Source: Pseudomonas sp. B28(2017)
GTDB taxonomy: Bacteria; Pseudomonadota; Gammaproteobacteria; Pseudomonadales; Pseudomonadaceae
Assembly (NCBI RefSeq): GCF_002113025.1
Contig: NZ_NEJH01000003.1
Location: forward strand, 558,001 to 622,000
DNA length: 64,000 nt
Direction: 5' to 3'
Shown here piece by piece: positions 15,946-25,226 of this stretch (position 1 is the stretch's first letter; each line of letters opens with the position of its first letter). The notes beneath the pieces were generated by a model. The model was given only the letters and a program-made list of their open reading frames with translations. It was not told where the DNA came from and made no database searches. The position numbers and the translations under genes are program-made.

Positions 15946-17166
15946 ATGAAGCCTGTGAAGCGGTCGCTGCTGCTTTTCCTGTTGCTTGCGATCCTGTCGA
16001 CAGGATCTCTGGCCGGTAACGGGCCGACCAAGCCTCAAACGCGTTATGCGCCCGAGCAGGACTTCTATCAATGGTTGGAGTCCGAACCGGGCCAAAAAGC
16101 CTCCCTGACGCAACTGCGCGAGCGCTGTGATCGCGTGCGGGATGCCAGGGAAAACCTCAATTGTTCCGTGTCCGTTATTGCCCGCATGTTCGAACTCAAG
16201 GCCGCCAATCAGCTGCCTGATTACTATCTGACGACCAGGCGCAAACACGCTCGGGCCATAGACGCCAACCAAGAGCTTAAAGGCTTGTTCTCGATGTTCG
16301 GCAATCAGTCGCTCTCGACCCTGAAGGCGACTGGCGATTTCACCGTGAAAAGAACGTCGCGGCACGAAGTGCTCAGAATTCATCCCTATTCCAGTGACCA
16401 TTTCATTGCCGATGAAGTGCTGCCCTTTATCGATGTCAGTGCGGCCAACGGTCATTCCGCCCGCTTCGTTCTCGACACCGGCGCCCCGCAAACCCGGGTC
16501 AATCAAGAGACCGCGAAGCTCATGGGGATCAAGTGGCTGAGCGACTCCCATTACGCCTACAGCACGTTTTATGGTGAGAGTGAGCTGTCTGCCCGGCTGG
16601 GCGTTCTGGACGCCTTGAAGGTGGGCACAAGCGAGTTCCACAACGTACTGGTGTTTGTCAGTGATCGGGACAACTTGCTGGGGCTGGATCTGATCAGCAA
16701 GTTGGGGCGGTTGAAGTTGACGCGCAAGACCCTGGAACTCAACACCGCGCGACCCACGCGCTGCGACTCACCGATCAACTACACCCGCATGGACCTCAAC
16801 CAGCGCCTGACCATCGCCGCCCGCATGGACAACCGTGCTACGCAGGCGATTGTCGATACCGGCAATGCCGATTACCTGACTTCGGCGCTGCCGGGTGAGC
16901 AGGTCAATGTCGTGCAGTCGTTGAACCCTGGCAACTCCCCGCTCGATACCGCCGACAGGCAACGCTACCAAACCTTCAAGGGCGTGCTGAACCTGCCGGG
17001 TCACAGCCTGCCGATCACCTACAAATACTACCCGGGGTTCACCATTCCGCCGTCGTGGGTGCAGGGACGGTACGTGCCGTCCGTTCTGCTGGGGTGGCGA
17101 GCGTTCGATGACTTTGAATTGAATCTGGATATCGAGGCGGGGCGCTCGTGTTTTAACAAGGTTTGA
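15946..17166 (+). CDS. Secreted tandem retropepsin-like aspartyl protease
   Basis: A protein of 406 residues from ATG 15946 (in-frame ATGs at 15922 and 15931 add up to eight residues). The N-terminus is a signal peptide (MKPVKRSLLLFLLLAILSTG). Two retropepsin-like units follow in one chain, each with an aspartate motif: ARFVLDTGAPQTRVN and ATQAIVDTGNADYLTS. Each unit also has the matching flap/second-strand pattern (LGLDLISKLGRLKL; SVLLGWRAFDDFELNLDIEA). The two D-T-G sites could form a pepsin-like pseudo-dimer. Export to the periplasm or outside is expected. Substrate and role are unknown. The gene stands alone after the RHS gene. Confidence 0.7.
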   Translation: MKPVKRSLLLFLLLAILSTGSLAGNGPTKPQTRYAPEQDFYQWLESEPGQKASLTQLRERCDRVRDARENLNCSVSVIARMFELKAANQLPDYYLTTRRKHARAIDANQELKGLFSMFGNQSLSTLKATGDFTVKRTSRHEVLRIHPYSSDHFIADEVLPFIDVSAANGHSARFVLDTGAPQTRVNQETAKLMGIKWLSDSHYAYSTFYGESELSARLGVLDALKVGTSEFHNVLVFVSDRDNLLGLDLISKLGRLKLTRKTLELNTARPTRCDSPINYTRMDLNQRLTIAARMDNRATQAIVDTGNADYLTSALPGEQVNVVQSLNPGNSPLDTADRQRYQTFKGVLNLPGHSLPITYKYYPGFTIPPSWVQGRYVPSVLLGWRAFDDFELNLDIEAGRSCFNKV

Positions 17167-17189
17167 AGACGCGAGACCAATTTCGAAGT

Positions 17190-17760
17190 GTTTACCCACA
17201 ATCCCTGTGAGCGCTTCTGTGGATAACATGTTCGCCCCTTGCCAAGCCCCTTACAGATCAGGGGCTGCAGGCCGAAGATCAAAAAATAACCAGCCTAAGC
17301 TGCGGTTTTTCATGGGTTTTTTCAGAGGATAAGTGCAGGACTTGCCCCCAATCTCTGTTGGCGCTTCTGTGGATAAGATGTTCGCTTACCGCTACAGCCC
17401 ATGCAAACCGTGGCTTTCGAAGGATTGGTTAAAAAACGTTCAAACTGCTGGTTCTGGCCAGCTTTGCACTCTGAGAACGCAGGAAAATCACGGTCTCCAG
17501 CGGTTTTCCACAATACCCGTGAAGTTGCCCCCAAAGTCTGTTGGTGCTTCTGTGGATAAGGTGTTCGCCATACGCTGCGAGCTCCGTATTACGTGCCTTT
17601 TAGAGGTTTGATCAATAAATGATCAGGCGTCGGGGAAAACCCTCGTTCTGAATAAGTCACGGATTTTCTTCAGTTTCCGGGGAGAAATTTTCCGAGCTTT
17701 CCACAGTTGTCCCCATTTGCTGTGGGTGGAGATGTGGATAACTTGTTTGCGGAAGGCTGG
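17190..17760. repeat. Four imperfect repeats, each with a perfect DnaA box
   Basis: A 767-base non-coding stretch (17167-17933) between two genes. It holds four copies of a roughly 50-base unit of the pattern CCCCAA-TCTGTTGG-GCTTCTGTGGATAA-ATGTTCGC. The 9-mer TGTGGATAA (complement of TTATCCACA, the DnaA box consensus) is at 17218-17226, 17368-17376, 17551-17559 and 17733-17741. The copies are 150-183 bases apart and point the same way. The last copy is the most diverged. Short open frames here translate the repeats and show no family. A chromosomal origin is not expected at this place, so a DnaA-binding (titration-type) site is one reading. Confidence 0.7.
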
Positions 17761-17856
17761 GAGCCGTACGAGGCATAGCGCTGAACGGAATAGATCATAT
17801 TTCGTACAGCTCTGAGGCGGAGGGTGTCAGGAGTTTATTTGTGGAGAGTTAGATCG

Positions 17857-17926
17857 CTTTCGCGAGCAGGGGATTTGTGAACGACACAGATCAACTGTAG
17901 GAGCGAGCCTGCTCGCTCCTACAGGA
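17857..17926. repeat. REP element and hairpin at the gbcA 3' end
   Basis: A half-copy TTCGCGAGCAGG at 17859-17870, then a compact palindrome CTGTAGGAGCGAGCCTGCTCGCTCCTACAG (17895-17924). It lies directly after the gbcA stop in gbcA's direction, so the hairpin may act as a transcript end. Confidence 0.75.
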
Positions 17927-17933
17927 GGGATAT

Positions 17934-19229
17934 TTAGCCGCTGACCGCAACCCCTTTGAGGTACGGCGCAGGTTCGGCCCCCAGGTTGTTCAGCATGCGA
18001 CCGCTGTACCAATCGATAAAGTTCACCACACCGAACTCATAGGTCTTGGAGTATGGACCTGGCTGGTAGGCGGTGGAGTTGATGCCGCGCTGGTTTTCCT
18101 CTGCCAGACGACGGTCCTGGTCGTTGGTGGCGTCCCAGACCTTGCGCATGCGTTCCACGTCGTAGTCCACGCCTTCGACGGCGTCCTTGTGGACCAGCCA
18201 CTTGGTGGTAACCATCGTTTCCTGGGCGCTGATCGGCCACACGGTGAAGACGATGATGTGGTCGCCCATGCAGTGGTTCCAGGAGTGCGGCAGGTGCAGG
18301 ATGCGCATCGAGCCCAGGTCCGGGTTCTTGATGCGGCCCATGAGTTTGGCGCAGCCCTGCTTGCCGTCCATGGTCATCGACACGGTGCCCTTGAGCAGCG
18401 GCATGCGCACGATGCGGTTACGCAGGCCGAAGCTGGCGTGGGCGTAAGGGATCTTCTCGGCTTCCCAGGCAGCGGCGGAGGCCGCGACGTGGTCCTTGAA
18501 CGCCTGGTCGGCGCGCGGGTCGGTGACGTCGTCCCATTCCAGCAGGGTTTTCAGCAATTCCGGGTGCGAACCGTTGCAGTGGTAGCACTCGCGGTTGTTT
18601 TCCAGCACCAGTTTCCAGTTGGCTTTTTCCATCAAGGTGGTTTGCACCGCCACCTTGGTGTTTTCCATGTCATACGGTTCCATGTAGTGAGTGAGCGTCG
18701 CCAGGAACTCGTCGATGGCCGGCGGGTTTTCCGCCAGGCTGATGAAGATGTAGCCGCCGGCGGTTTTCACGTTCACAGGCTTGAGGCCGTACTGCTTCAT
18801 GTCGAAGTCGGCGCCCATTTCGGTGCCGGCGAACAGCAGGCGACCGTCAAGCTCGTAGGTCCACTGATGGTAGTGGCAGACCAGTTTTGCGACCTTGCCC
18901 TTGTCGCTGGTGCACAGGCGCGAGCCGCGGTGACGGCAGACGTTATGGAAGGCGTGGACCACGCCATCGGCGCCGCGGATCACAATGATCGGGTTCTTGC
19001 CGACCTCCAGGGTCAGATAGTTGCCCTTGGCCGGGATTTCGCAAGTCATGCCGGCGATCAACCATTCTTTCTGGAAGATCTCCTGCATATCGATATCGAA
19101 AAGGCGCTCGTCGGTGTAGAACGGCTGCGGCAGCGAGAAGGTGCGCTCGCGCTCTTGCAGCATCTGTGCAGTGGCCTTGCGTGCGGGTTCCAGCGGATCG
19201 CCCAGGCTCAGGGTAGTAGTGACGTCCAT
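17934..19229 (-). CDS. gbcA: Glycine betaine demethylase oxygenase subunit GbcA
   Basis: Rieske non-heme iron oxygenase of 431 residues that removes a methyl group from glycine betaine, giving dimethylglycine and formaldehyde. The Rieske 2Fe-2S ligands are C98-x-H100 and C118-x2-H121 (NVCRHRGSRLC; LVCHYHQW). The catalytic domain contains ENNRECYHCNGSHPELLKTL, which carries the mononuclear iron histidines. It accepts electrons from GbcB, encoded divergently 295 bases away. The shared upstream region has candidate GbdR half-sites. Length and motifs match known GbcA. Confidence 0.93.
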   Translation of the reverse strand: MDVTTTLSLGDPLEPARKATAQMLQERERTFSLPQPFYTDERLFDIDMQEIFQKEWLIAGMTCEIPAKGNYLTLEVGKNPIIVIRGADGVVHAFHNVCRHRGSRLCTSDKGKVAKLVCHYHQWTYELDGRLLFAGTEMGADFDMKQYGLKPVNVKTAGGYIFISLAENPPAIDEFLATLTHYMEPYDMENTKVAVQTTLMEKANWKLVLENNRECYHCNGSHPELLKTLLEWDDVTDPRADQAFKDHVAASAAAWEAEKIPYAHASFGLRNRIVRMPLLKGTVSMTMDGKQGCAKLMGRIKNPDLGSMRILHLPHSWNHCMGDHIIVFTVWPISAQETMVTTKWLVHKDAVEGVDYDVERMRKVWDATNDQDRRLAEENQRGINSTAYQPGPYSKTYEFGVVNFIDWYSGRMLNNLGAEPAPYLKGVAVSG

Positions 19230-19422
19230 CGTTTTATCCTCAAGGCCATCTGCGTGGCCGGCGAAAGTGGCTAATCAGGTGTGCTGTTCAGGGTTGCTAC
19301 GCAAGGTGTAATGGTTGTGTCTTGGTATGGGGCGAGTGTGGGGCCGGCGCAGGCCAGAACCTTATCCATGGGCGACATGGTGCAATCTGTTCCCGACGCG
19401 CAAGCCCCGGCAGTTGGGGGCT

Positions 19423-19453
19423 GGTCGCGATAAGCATGTGAATGTCGCAGATA
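19423..19453. promoter_or_regulatory. Candidate GbdR half-sites between gbcA and gbcB
   Basis: GGTCGCGATA (19423-19432) and TGTCGCAGAT (19443-19452) are direct half-sites 20 bases apart in the divergent promoter region (19230-19524). The second matches TGTCGCGGAT upstream of the M19/dgc operon. GbdR is the known betaine-responsive AraC-family activator of both operons in P. aeruginosa; assignment of these exact bases is inference. Confidence 0.45.
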
Positions 19454-19524
19454 GGTAAATGGGTGATTCGCGCTATACGCAGAATCGCCAACATGAAGGC
19501 CGACAGTCGGCCGTGGAGATCAGC

Positions 19525-20625
19525 ATGTCCAACAACTTCCTGAACCCGGTAACCACCCAGACCTGGGCCAATGGTCGGCACATCGTCCGTTGCGTCAAAG
19601 TCATCCAGGAAACCTGGGATGTGCGTACCTTCTGCTTCATGGCTGATCAGCCAATCATGTTCTTCTTCAAGCCGGGGCAGTTTGTCACCCTGGAGCTGGA
19701 AATCGAAGGGCAGCCGATCATGCGCTCGTACACCATTTCCAGTTCGCCGTCAGTGCCTTACAGCTTTTCGGTGACCATCAAGCGGGTTCCGGGCGGCAAG
19801 GTGTCGAACTGGCTGCACGACACCTTGCATGAAGGCTACGAACTGGCGGTGCACGGCCCGGTGGGACTGTTCAACGCCATTGATTTCCCAAACCCGAAAG
19901 TGCTGTATCTCAGCGGCGGCGTGGGGATCACACCGTGCATGTCCATGGCTCGCTGGTTCTTCGACACCAACGGCAACGTCGACATGGCGTTCATCCATAG
20001 CGCCCGCTCGCCCAAGGACATCATTTATCACCGCGAGCTGGAACACATGGCGGCGCGGATCGAAAACTTCAGCCTGCACCTGATTTGCGAAAAACACGGT
20101 TTCGGTGAGCCATGGGCCGGTTATCGCGGTTACCTGAACCACAAGATGCTGGAACTGATGGTGCCGGACTTCCTTGAGCGCGAAGTGTTCTGCTGCGGCC
20201 CGACGCCGTATATGAATGCGGTCAAGCGTCTGCTGGAAAACGCCGGCTTCAACATGAAGCACTACCACGAGGAATCCTTCGGTGCCACGCCGCCAGAGGC
20301 GATCGCCGATGCGGTTGAGAATGCTGAACAGGCCGCCGATGCACCGGCGGTGGATGAGGCGGATCTGCATGAGGTGCAGTTCACTGCATCAGGCAAGAGC
20401 ATCCGTGTTGCACCGGGCGAAACCGTACACGCCGCCGCAGCCAAGGTCGGCCTGATGATTCCCAAAGCCTGCGGCATGGGGATTTGCGGTACCTGCAAAG
20501 TGCTCAAACTGGGCGGCGAAGTGGAGATGGAGCACAACGGCGGGATCACCGAGGACGACGAAGCCGAAGGGTTCATCCTGTCGTGCTGCAGCGTGCCGAA
20601 AGGCGATGTGCGGATCGAGTACTGA
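19525..20625 (+). CDS. gbcB: Glycine betaine demethylase reductase subunit GbcB
   Basis: Ferredoxin-NAD(P)H reductase-type electron supplier for GbcA, 366 residues from ATG 19525 (MSNNFLNPVTTQTWANGRHI). Domains in order: FAD-binding (PIMRSYTISSSPSVPYSFSV), NAD-binding (VLYLSGGVGITPCMSMARWF; EVFCCGPTPYMNAVKRLL), and a C-terminal plant-type 2Fe-2S domain with C316, C321, C324 and C354 or C355. Upstream in-frame codons from 19459 cover the promoter half-sites, so the later start is preferred. A strong hairpin follows the stop. Confidence 0.93.
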   Translation: MSNNFLNPVTTQTWANGRHIVRCVKVIQETWDVRTFCFMADQPIMFFFKPGQFVTLELEIEGQPIMRSYTISSSPSVPYSFSVTIKRVPGGKVSNWLHDTLHEGYELAVHGPVGLFNAIDFPNPKVLYLSGGVGITPCMSMARWFFDTNGNVDMAFIHSARSPKDIIYHRELEHMAARIENFSLHLICEKHGFGEPWAGYRGYLNHKMLELMVPDFLEREVFCCGPTPYMNAVKRLLENAGFNMKHYHEESFGATPPEAIADAVENAEQAADAPAVDEADLHEVQFTASGKSIRVAPGETVHAAAAKVGLMIPKACGMGICGTCKVLKLGGEVEMEHNGGITEDDEAEGFILSCCSVPKGDVRIEY

Positions 20626-20640
20626 TCCACACCGATGACC

Positions 20641-20680
20641 CCTGCAGGAGCGAGCAGGCTCGCTCCTGCAGGTTTTGTGT
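20641..20680 (+). terminator. REP-type palindrome acting as terminator after gbcB
   Basis: CCTGCAGGAGCGAGC at 20641-20655 pairs with the complementary run ending at 20672, followed by TTTTGTGTTATTT. The stem is perfect. It lies between convergent gbcB and the SDR gene and can serve as a bidirectional end. Confidence 0.65.
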
Positions 20681-20684
20681 TATT

Positions 20685-21509
20685 TCAATCGATGAACAGA
20701 TCCGTCATCAGCTTGTCGCTGCTGTCAGGCGCGAATCGATAGTGTTCGAACTCAGTCACACCGGTTTCTCGCAGTATTTCCTCATCGATCAGCAAACGCC
20801 CGGTCAGGCTGCGGTTTGCGCTGCTCAGGATCACATGGGCGGCATCGGCCATGATCGCAGGCGTGCGTGCATGCTTGAACGACTCCCGTGATCCCAGCTG
20901 AAACTCGATGGCGGCTGTGGCGATCATCGTCTGTGGCCACAGCGAATTGACGCTGATCCCGTAATTCCTGAATTCCTCACTCATGCCCAGGGTCAGCATG
21001 CTCATGCCGTACTTGGTGACGGTGTAGGGGCTGTATTGGGCGAACCACTTGGTGGCCAGGTTCAGCGGTGGCGACAGGTTGAGGATGTGCCCGGCGGATT
21101 TCTTCAAATAGGGCAGCGCGGCCTGACTGCACAGCAGTACGGCACGGGTGTTGATCTGGTGCATCAGGTCAAAGCGCTTGAGCTCAAGGTGCTGGACCCC
21201 GGTCAGCTTGATTGCCCCGGCGTTGTTGATCAGTGCATCGATACTGCCGAAATGTTCGTTGGCCTGGGCCAGCGCCTCACGTACGGCATCCTCTTCACGT
21301 ACATCCACCTGCAAGGCCAGCGCCTTACCACCTGCGGCTTCCACTTCCTTGGCCACGCTGAAAATCGTTCCCGGCAACTTGGCGTGGGGCTCGGCACTTT
21401 TGGCTGCAATCACAATATTGGCCCCATCGCGCGCGGCCCGCAGCGCGATCTCGCGGCCGATCCCGCGGCTGGCACCGGTGATGAACAGGGTTTTGCCTTG
21501 CAATGACAT
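20685..21509 (-). CDS. SDR family oxidoreductase
   Basis: A 274-residue short-chain dehydrogenase. It has the cofactor motif TGASRGIGRE (about 12-21), the NNAG motif, and catalytic S-Y-K seen as NLSPPLN, then YTVTK. The C-terminal region (QTMIATAAIEFQLGSRESFK) resembles hydroxysteroid-dehydrogenase-like 2 type proteins. The start is ATG 21509 (MSLQGKTLFITGASRGIG); upstream in-frame sequence runs into a REP pair. It sits between gbcB and threonine aldolase, but a link to betaine metabolism is not shown. The substrate is unknown. Confidence 0.85.
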   Translation of the reverse strand: MSLQGKTLFITGASRGIGREIALRAARDGANIVIAAKSAEPHAKLPGTIFSVAKEVEAAGGKALALQVDVREEDAVREALAQANEHFGSIDALINNAGAIKLTGVQHLELKRFDLMHQINTRAVLLCSQAALPYLKKSAGHILNLSPPLNLATKWFAQYSPYTVTKYGMSMLTLGMSEEFRNYGISVNSLWPQTMIATAAIEFQLGSRESFKHARTPAIMADAAHVILSSANRSLTGRLLIDEEILRETGVTEFEHYRFAPDSSDKLMTDLFID

Positions 21510-21609
21510 GCGTACGCTCCTGATTGTTGTTGTCTGTACGGATCGACAGACAATGTAGACCAAGACTTCAGGAGCGAACGGCCAGGAGAAATTCGGCGGG
21601 GGATTTACT

Positions 21610-21701
21610 TGTGGGAGCGAGCCTGCTCGCGAAGACGTATTGACCTTCAAAATTGATGTTGACTGACCCAACGCCTTCGCGAGCAGGCTCGCTCCTACAG
21701 A
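21610..21701. repeat. REP pair (inverted)
   Basis: TTGTGGGAGCGAGCCTGCTC and its complement enclose about 45 bases (with AAAATTGATGTTGACTGACC), between the aldolase and the SDR gene on the same strand. Confidence 0.85.
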
Positions 21702-21722
21702 GATTGCATTGGCTCTGGCGTT

Positions 21723-22763
21723 TTAGTGAGACATCACTTCGCGGATGTCTTTTGCCAATTCCCGCACACGCTCTTCCTCGGTATCCCACGAGCACATGAA
21801 GCGTGCGCCGCCGTTGCCGATGAAGGTGTAGAAACGCCAGCCCCTGGCGGTCAGTGCGGCGATGGCCGGCTCCGACAGTTGCAGGAATACCCCGTTGGCC
21901 TGAACCGGGAACATCAGTTCCACACCCGGAATGTCGCTGACCAGTTCGGCCAGCAATTGCGCGCAGCGGTTGGCGTGGTTGGCGTATTTGAGCCAGGCGC
22001 CGTTTTCCAGGATGCCGACCCACGGCGCCGACAGGAAGCGCATCTTTGACGCAAGCTGCCCGGCCTGTTTGCAGCGGTAATCGAAGTCTTCGGCGAGTTT
22101 GTGGTTGAAGAACAGAATCGCCTCACCCACCGCCATGCCGTTTTTCGTGCCGCCAAAGCACAGCACGTCGACGCCGGCCTTCCAGGTCAGGTCAGCCGGG
22201 GTGCAGCCCAGGAATGCGCAGGCGTTGGAGAAGCGTGCGCCGTCCATGTGCAGGTTCAGGCCCAGCTCCTTGCAGGTGGCGCTGATGGCGCGGATTTCGT
22301 CCGGGGTGTAGACGCTGCCGACTTCGGTGGCTTGGGTCAGAGTCACGACGCGGGGTTTGGGGTAGTGGATATCCTGGCGTTTGAGCGCGACCTCGCGGAT
22401 CGAGTCCGGGGTCAACTTGCCGTTTTCAGTGCGGGCGATCAGCAGTTTGGAACCGTTGGAGAAGAATTCCGGAGCGCCGCATTCGTCGGTTTCGACGTGG
22501 GCGGTTTCCGAGCAGATCACGCTGTGGTAACTCTGGCACAGCGACGACAGCGCCAGCGAGTTGGCAGCGGTGCCGTTGAAGGCGAAAAACACTTCGCAGT
22601 CGGTCTCAAACAGTTTGCGGAAATCGTCGGAGGCGCGGGCGGTCCACTCGTCGTCGCCGTATGCGCGCTGGTGGCCGTGGTTGGCCTGTTCCATCGCCGC
22701 CCAGGCTTCAGGGCAGATGCCGGAATAGTTATCGCTGGCGAATTGTTGGCTCTTGTCGGTCAT
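21723..22763 (-). CDS. ltaE: Low-specificity L-threonine aldolase
   Basis: PLP-dependent fold-type I aldolase of 346 residues that splits L-threonine or allo-threonine to glycine and acetaldehyde. Family features are SDNYSGICPEAWAAMEQANH at the N-terminus, the substrate-binding LNLHMDGARFSNACAFLG, and the PLP lysine in VLCFGGTKNGMAVGEA. The counterpart in P. aeruginosa (PA5413, often called ltaA) lies in the same neighbourhood beside gbcAB and glyA. It feeds the glycine pool that the sox/glyA genes also serve. It is divergent from the TraX-like gene. Confidence 0.9.
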   Translation of the reverse strand: MTDKSQQFASDNYSGICPEAWAAMEQANHGHQRAYGDDEWTARASDDFRKLFETDCEVFFAFNGTAANSLALSSLCQSYHSVICSETAHVETDECGAPEFFSNGSKLLIARTENGKLTPDSIREVALKRQDIHYPKPRVVTLTQATEVGSVYTPDEIRAISATCKELGLNLHMDGARFSNACAFLGCTPADLTWKAGVDVLCFGGTKNGMAVGEAILFFNHKLAEDFDYRCKQAGQLASKMRFLSAPWVGILENGAWLKYANHANRCAQLLAELVSDIPGVELMFPVQANGVFLQLSEPAIAALTARGWRFYTFIGNGGARFMCSWDTEEERVRELAKDIREVMSH

Positions 22764-22893
22764 GGCCTGCTTCCGTGGTCGAGATGCCTATGGTGAAGCG
22801 TCCCGTGGTCAATGAGGGTGCGCTGTACCCAAGATCGTCAGGTGGAGCGCACAGGATGTCGCTGTCGGGAACATACAGTGTCGAAGGGCAATT

Positions 22894-23646
22894 ATGCACG
22901 TGACAACGCACAAGATCATGCACAAGGCCATGCACTTAAAGCAGCGAGACGGGGCACTGGATCTGCTCAAGTGGCTGGCGCTTTTGAGCATGCTGCTCGA
23001 TCACCTGCGATATGTCGGTTATTCCGCCGATTTGCTGTATGTGCCGGGACGCCTGGCGTTTCCATGGTTCTGCCTGGCGATGGCGGCCAATCTGGCGCGC
23101 GTGCGGACGATGATGGCCGGTGGCCAGTGGCGCTATCTCGGTTGGCTGTTGCTGTTCAGCGCGGTGAGTGAAATTCCTTACCGAATGTACATTCCAAATC
23201 CCGACACCTTGAATGTGCTGCCCACCCTTGCCCTGGGCCTGCTGGTGGTTCGTGGCTGGCAGCAACCGGCGCTTGCATCGCGATTGCTGGCAGTTGGTGC
23301 GGTATTGCTGGCAGCGTTTTTCTCCCAGCGATTGATGTTCGGTTTTTTTGGTGTTCTGTTGCCGCTGGTCTTGCTGCTGGTACTCCAGCGACCCTGGTAT
23401 TTCGCCCTGTTGGCGGGGCTGGTCTGTCTGGCGGCCAATCAATGGCAGGTGCTGTATCACGCCGCTCGCCTGGGCAATATCGCGGCGATTCCGGCCATCG
23501 TCACGTGTCTGATTGCGCCATGGCTCGGGTTGTTCCTGTTGCGACATGCCGGGGGCGTAAAACCACCACCGATGCGGCGCTGGGCGTATGCCCTGTATCC
23601 CGCGCATTTCCTGGTGTTGCTGGCATTGCGACAGGTTCTCGCATAA
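22894..23646 (+). CDS. TraX family membrane protein
   Basis: A 250-residue polytopic membrane protein beginning near QRDGALDLLKWLALLSMLLD, the hallmark of the TraX family (named after the F-pilin N-acetylase). About seven to eight hydrophobic segments span the chain (LLAVGAVLLAAFFS; FFGVLLPLVLLLVLQ; LGLFLLRHAGG). The C-terminal RRWAYALYPAHFLVLLALRQ is also typical. ATG 22894 has GAAGGG eight bases upstream; a second ATG at 22930 is possible. The chromosomal role is unknown; an acetyltransferase activity would be expected only from the family name. Confidence 0.8.
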   Translation: MHVTTHKIMHKAMHLKQRDGALDLLKWLALLSMLLDHLRYVGYSADLLYVPGRLAFPWFCLAMAANLARVRTMMAGGQWRYLGWLLLFSAVSEIPYRMYIPNPDTLNVLPTLALGLLVVRGWQQPALASRLLAVGAVLLAAFFSQRLMFGFFGVLLPLVLLLVLQRPWYFALLAGLVCLAANQWQVLYHAARLGNIAAIPAIVTCLIAPWLGLFLLRHAGGVKPPPMRRWAYALYPAHFLVLLALRQVLA

Positions 23647-23666
23647 CCCCGGGAACTGAATGCAAA

Positions 23667-23761
23667 CCCTGTGGGAGCGAGCCTGCTCGCGAAGGGGGAG
23701 TGTCAGGCGACATCAATGTTGCTGCCCCATCGCCTTCGCGAGCGGGCTCGCTCCCACAGGG
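23667..23761. repeat. REP pair (inverted)
   Basis: CTGTGGGAGCGAGCCTGCTC and its near complement (one base changed, GAGCGGGCTCG) enclose about 45 bases. The 303 bases between the TraX-like gene and glyA hold this pair and then the sox-operon promoter region, with no further gene. Confidence 0.8.
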
Positions 23762-23949
23762 GATTGCGGCTGGTTCGCGGATCGTGCGCATCAAGCCATT
23801 TCCCGCCATGTCGTAAACGCACCTTTGCGTGGCGCCCGTAGGCATTTGACGACTCGAAGCCGGTCATACCATCGCTATCAAAGGGCACTGCCGAAAAGCC
23901 AGTGCCTCACCGAGACGAATGGCGCACCGCCGCCGCTGGGAGAGACGCG

Positions 23950-25203
<1,254 letters not shown>

Positions 25204-25226
25204 GTGCGGTTTTGGAGTAAATGACT

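Noticed and set aside
17333..17611. Open frame of 92 codons with the repeated peptide SVGASVDK
   Set aside because: The peptide repeat only mirrors the DNA repeat with the DnaA box. There is no ribosome-binding site and no codon signal, so I treat it as non-coding.
17190..17760. Chromosomal origin of replication
   Set aside because: No dnaA, dnaN, gyrB, rpmH or gidA neighbours and no clear AT-rich 13-mer row; the gene context is the betaine region. Kept as a DnaA-box repeat only.
20641..20672. Palindrome as an attachment site or operator
   Set aside because: It is a variant of the common REP hairpin and sits between convergent gene ends, so a terminator is simpler.
23762..23949. Glycine riboswitch or GbdR-type half-site before glyA-sox
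   Set aside because: I looked for paired TGTCGC sites with 20-base spacing and for the tandem glycine aptamer pattern; neither was convincing.
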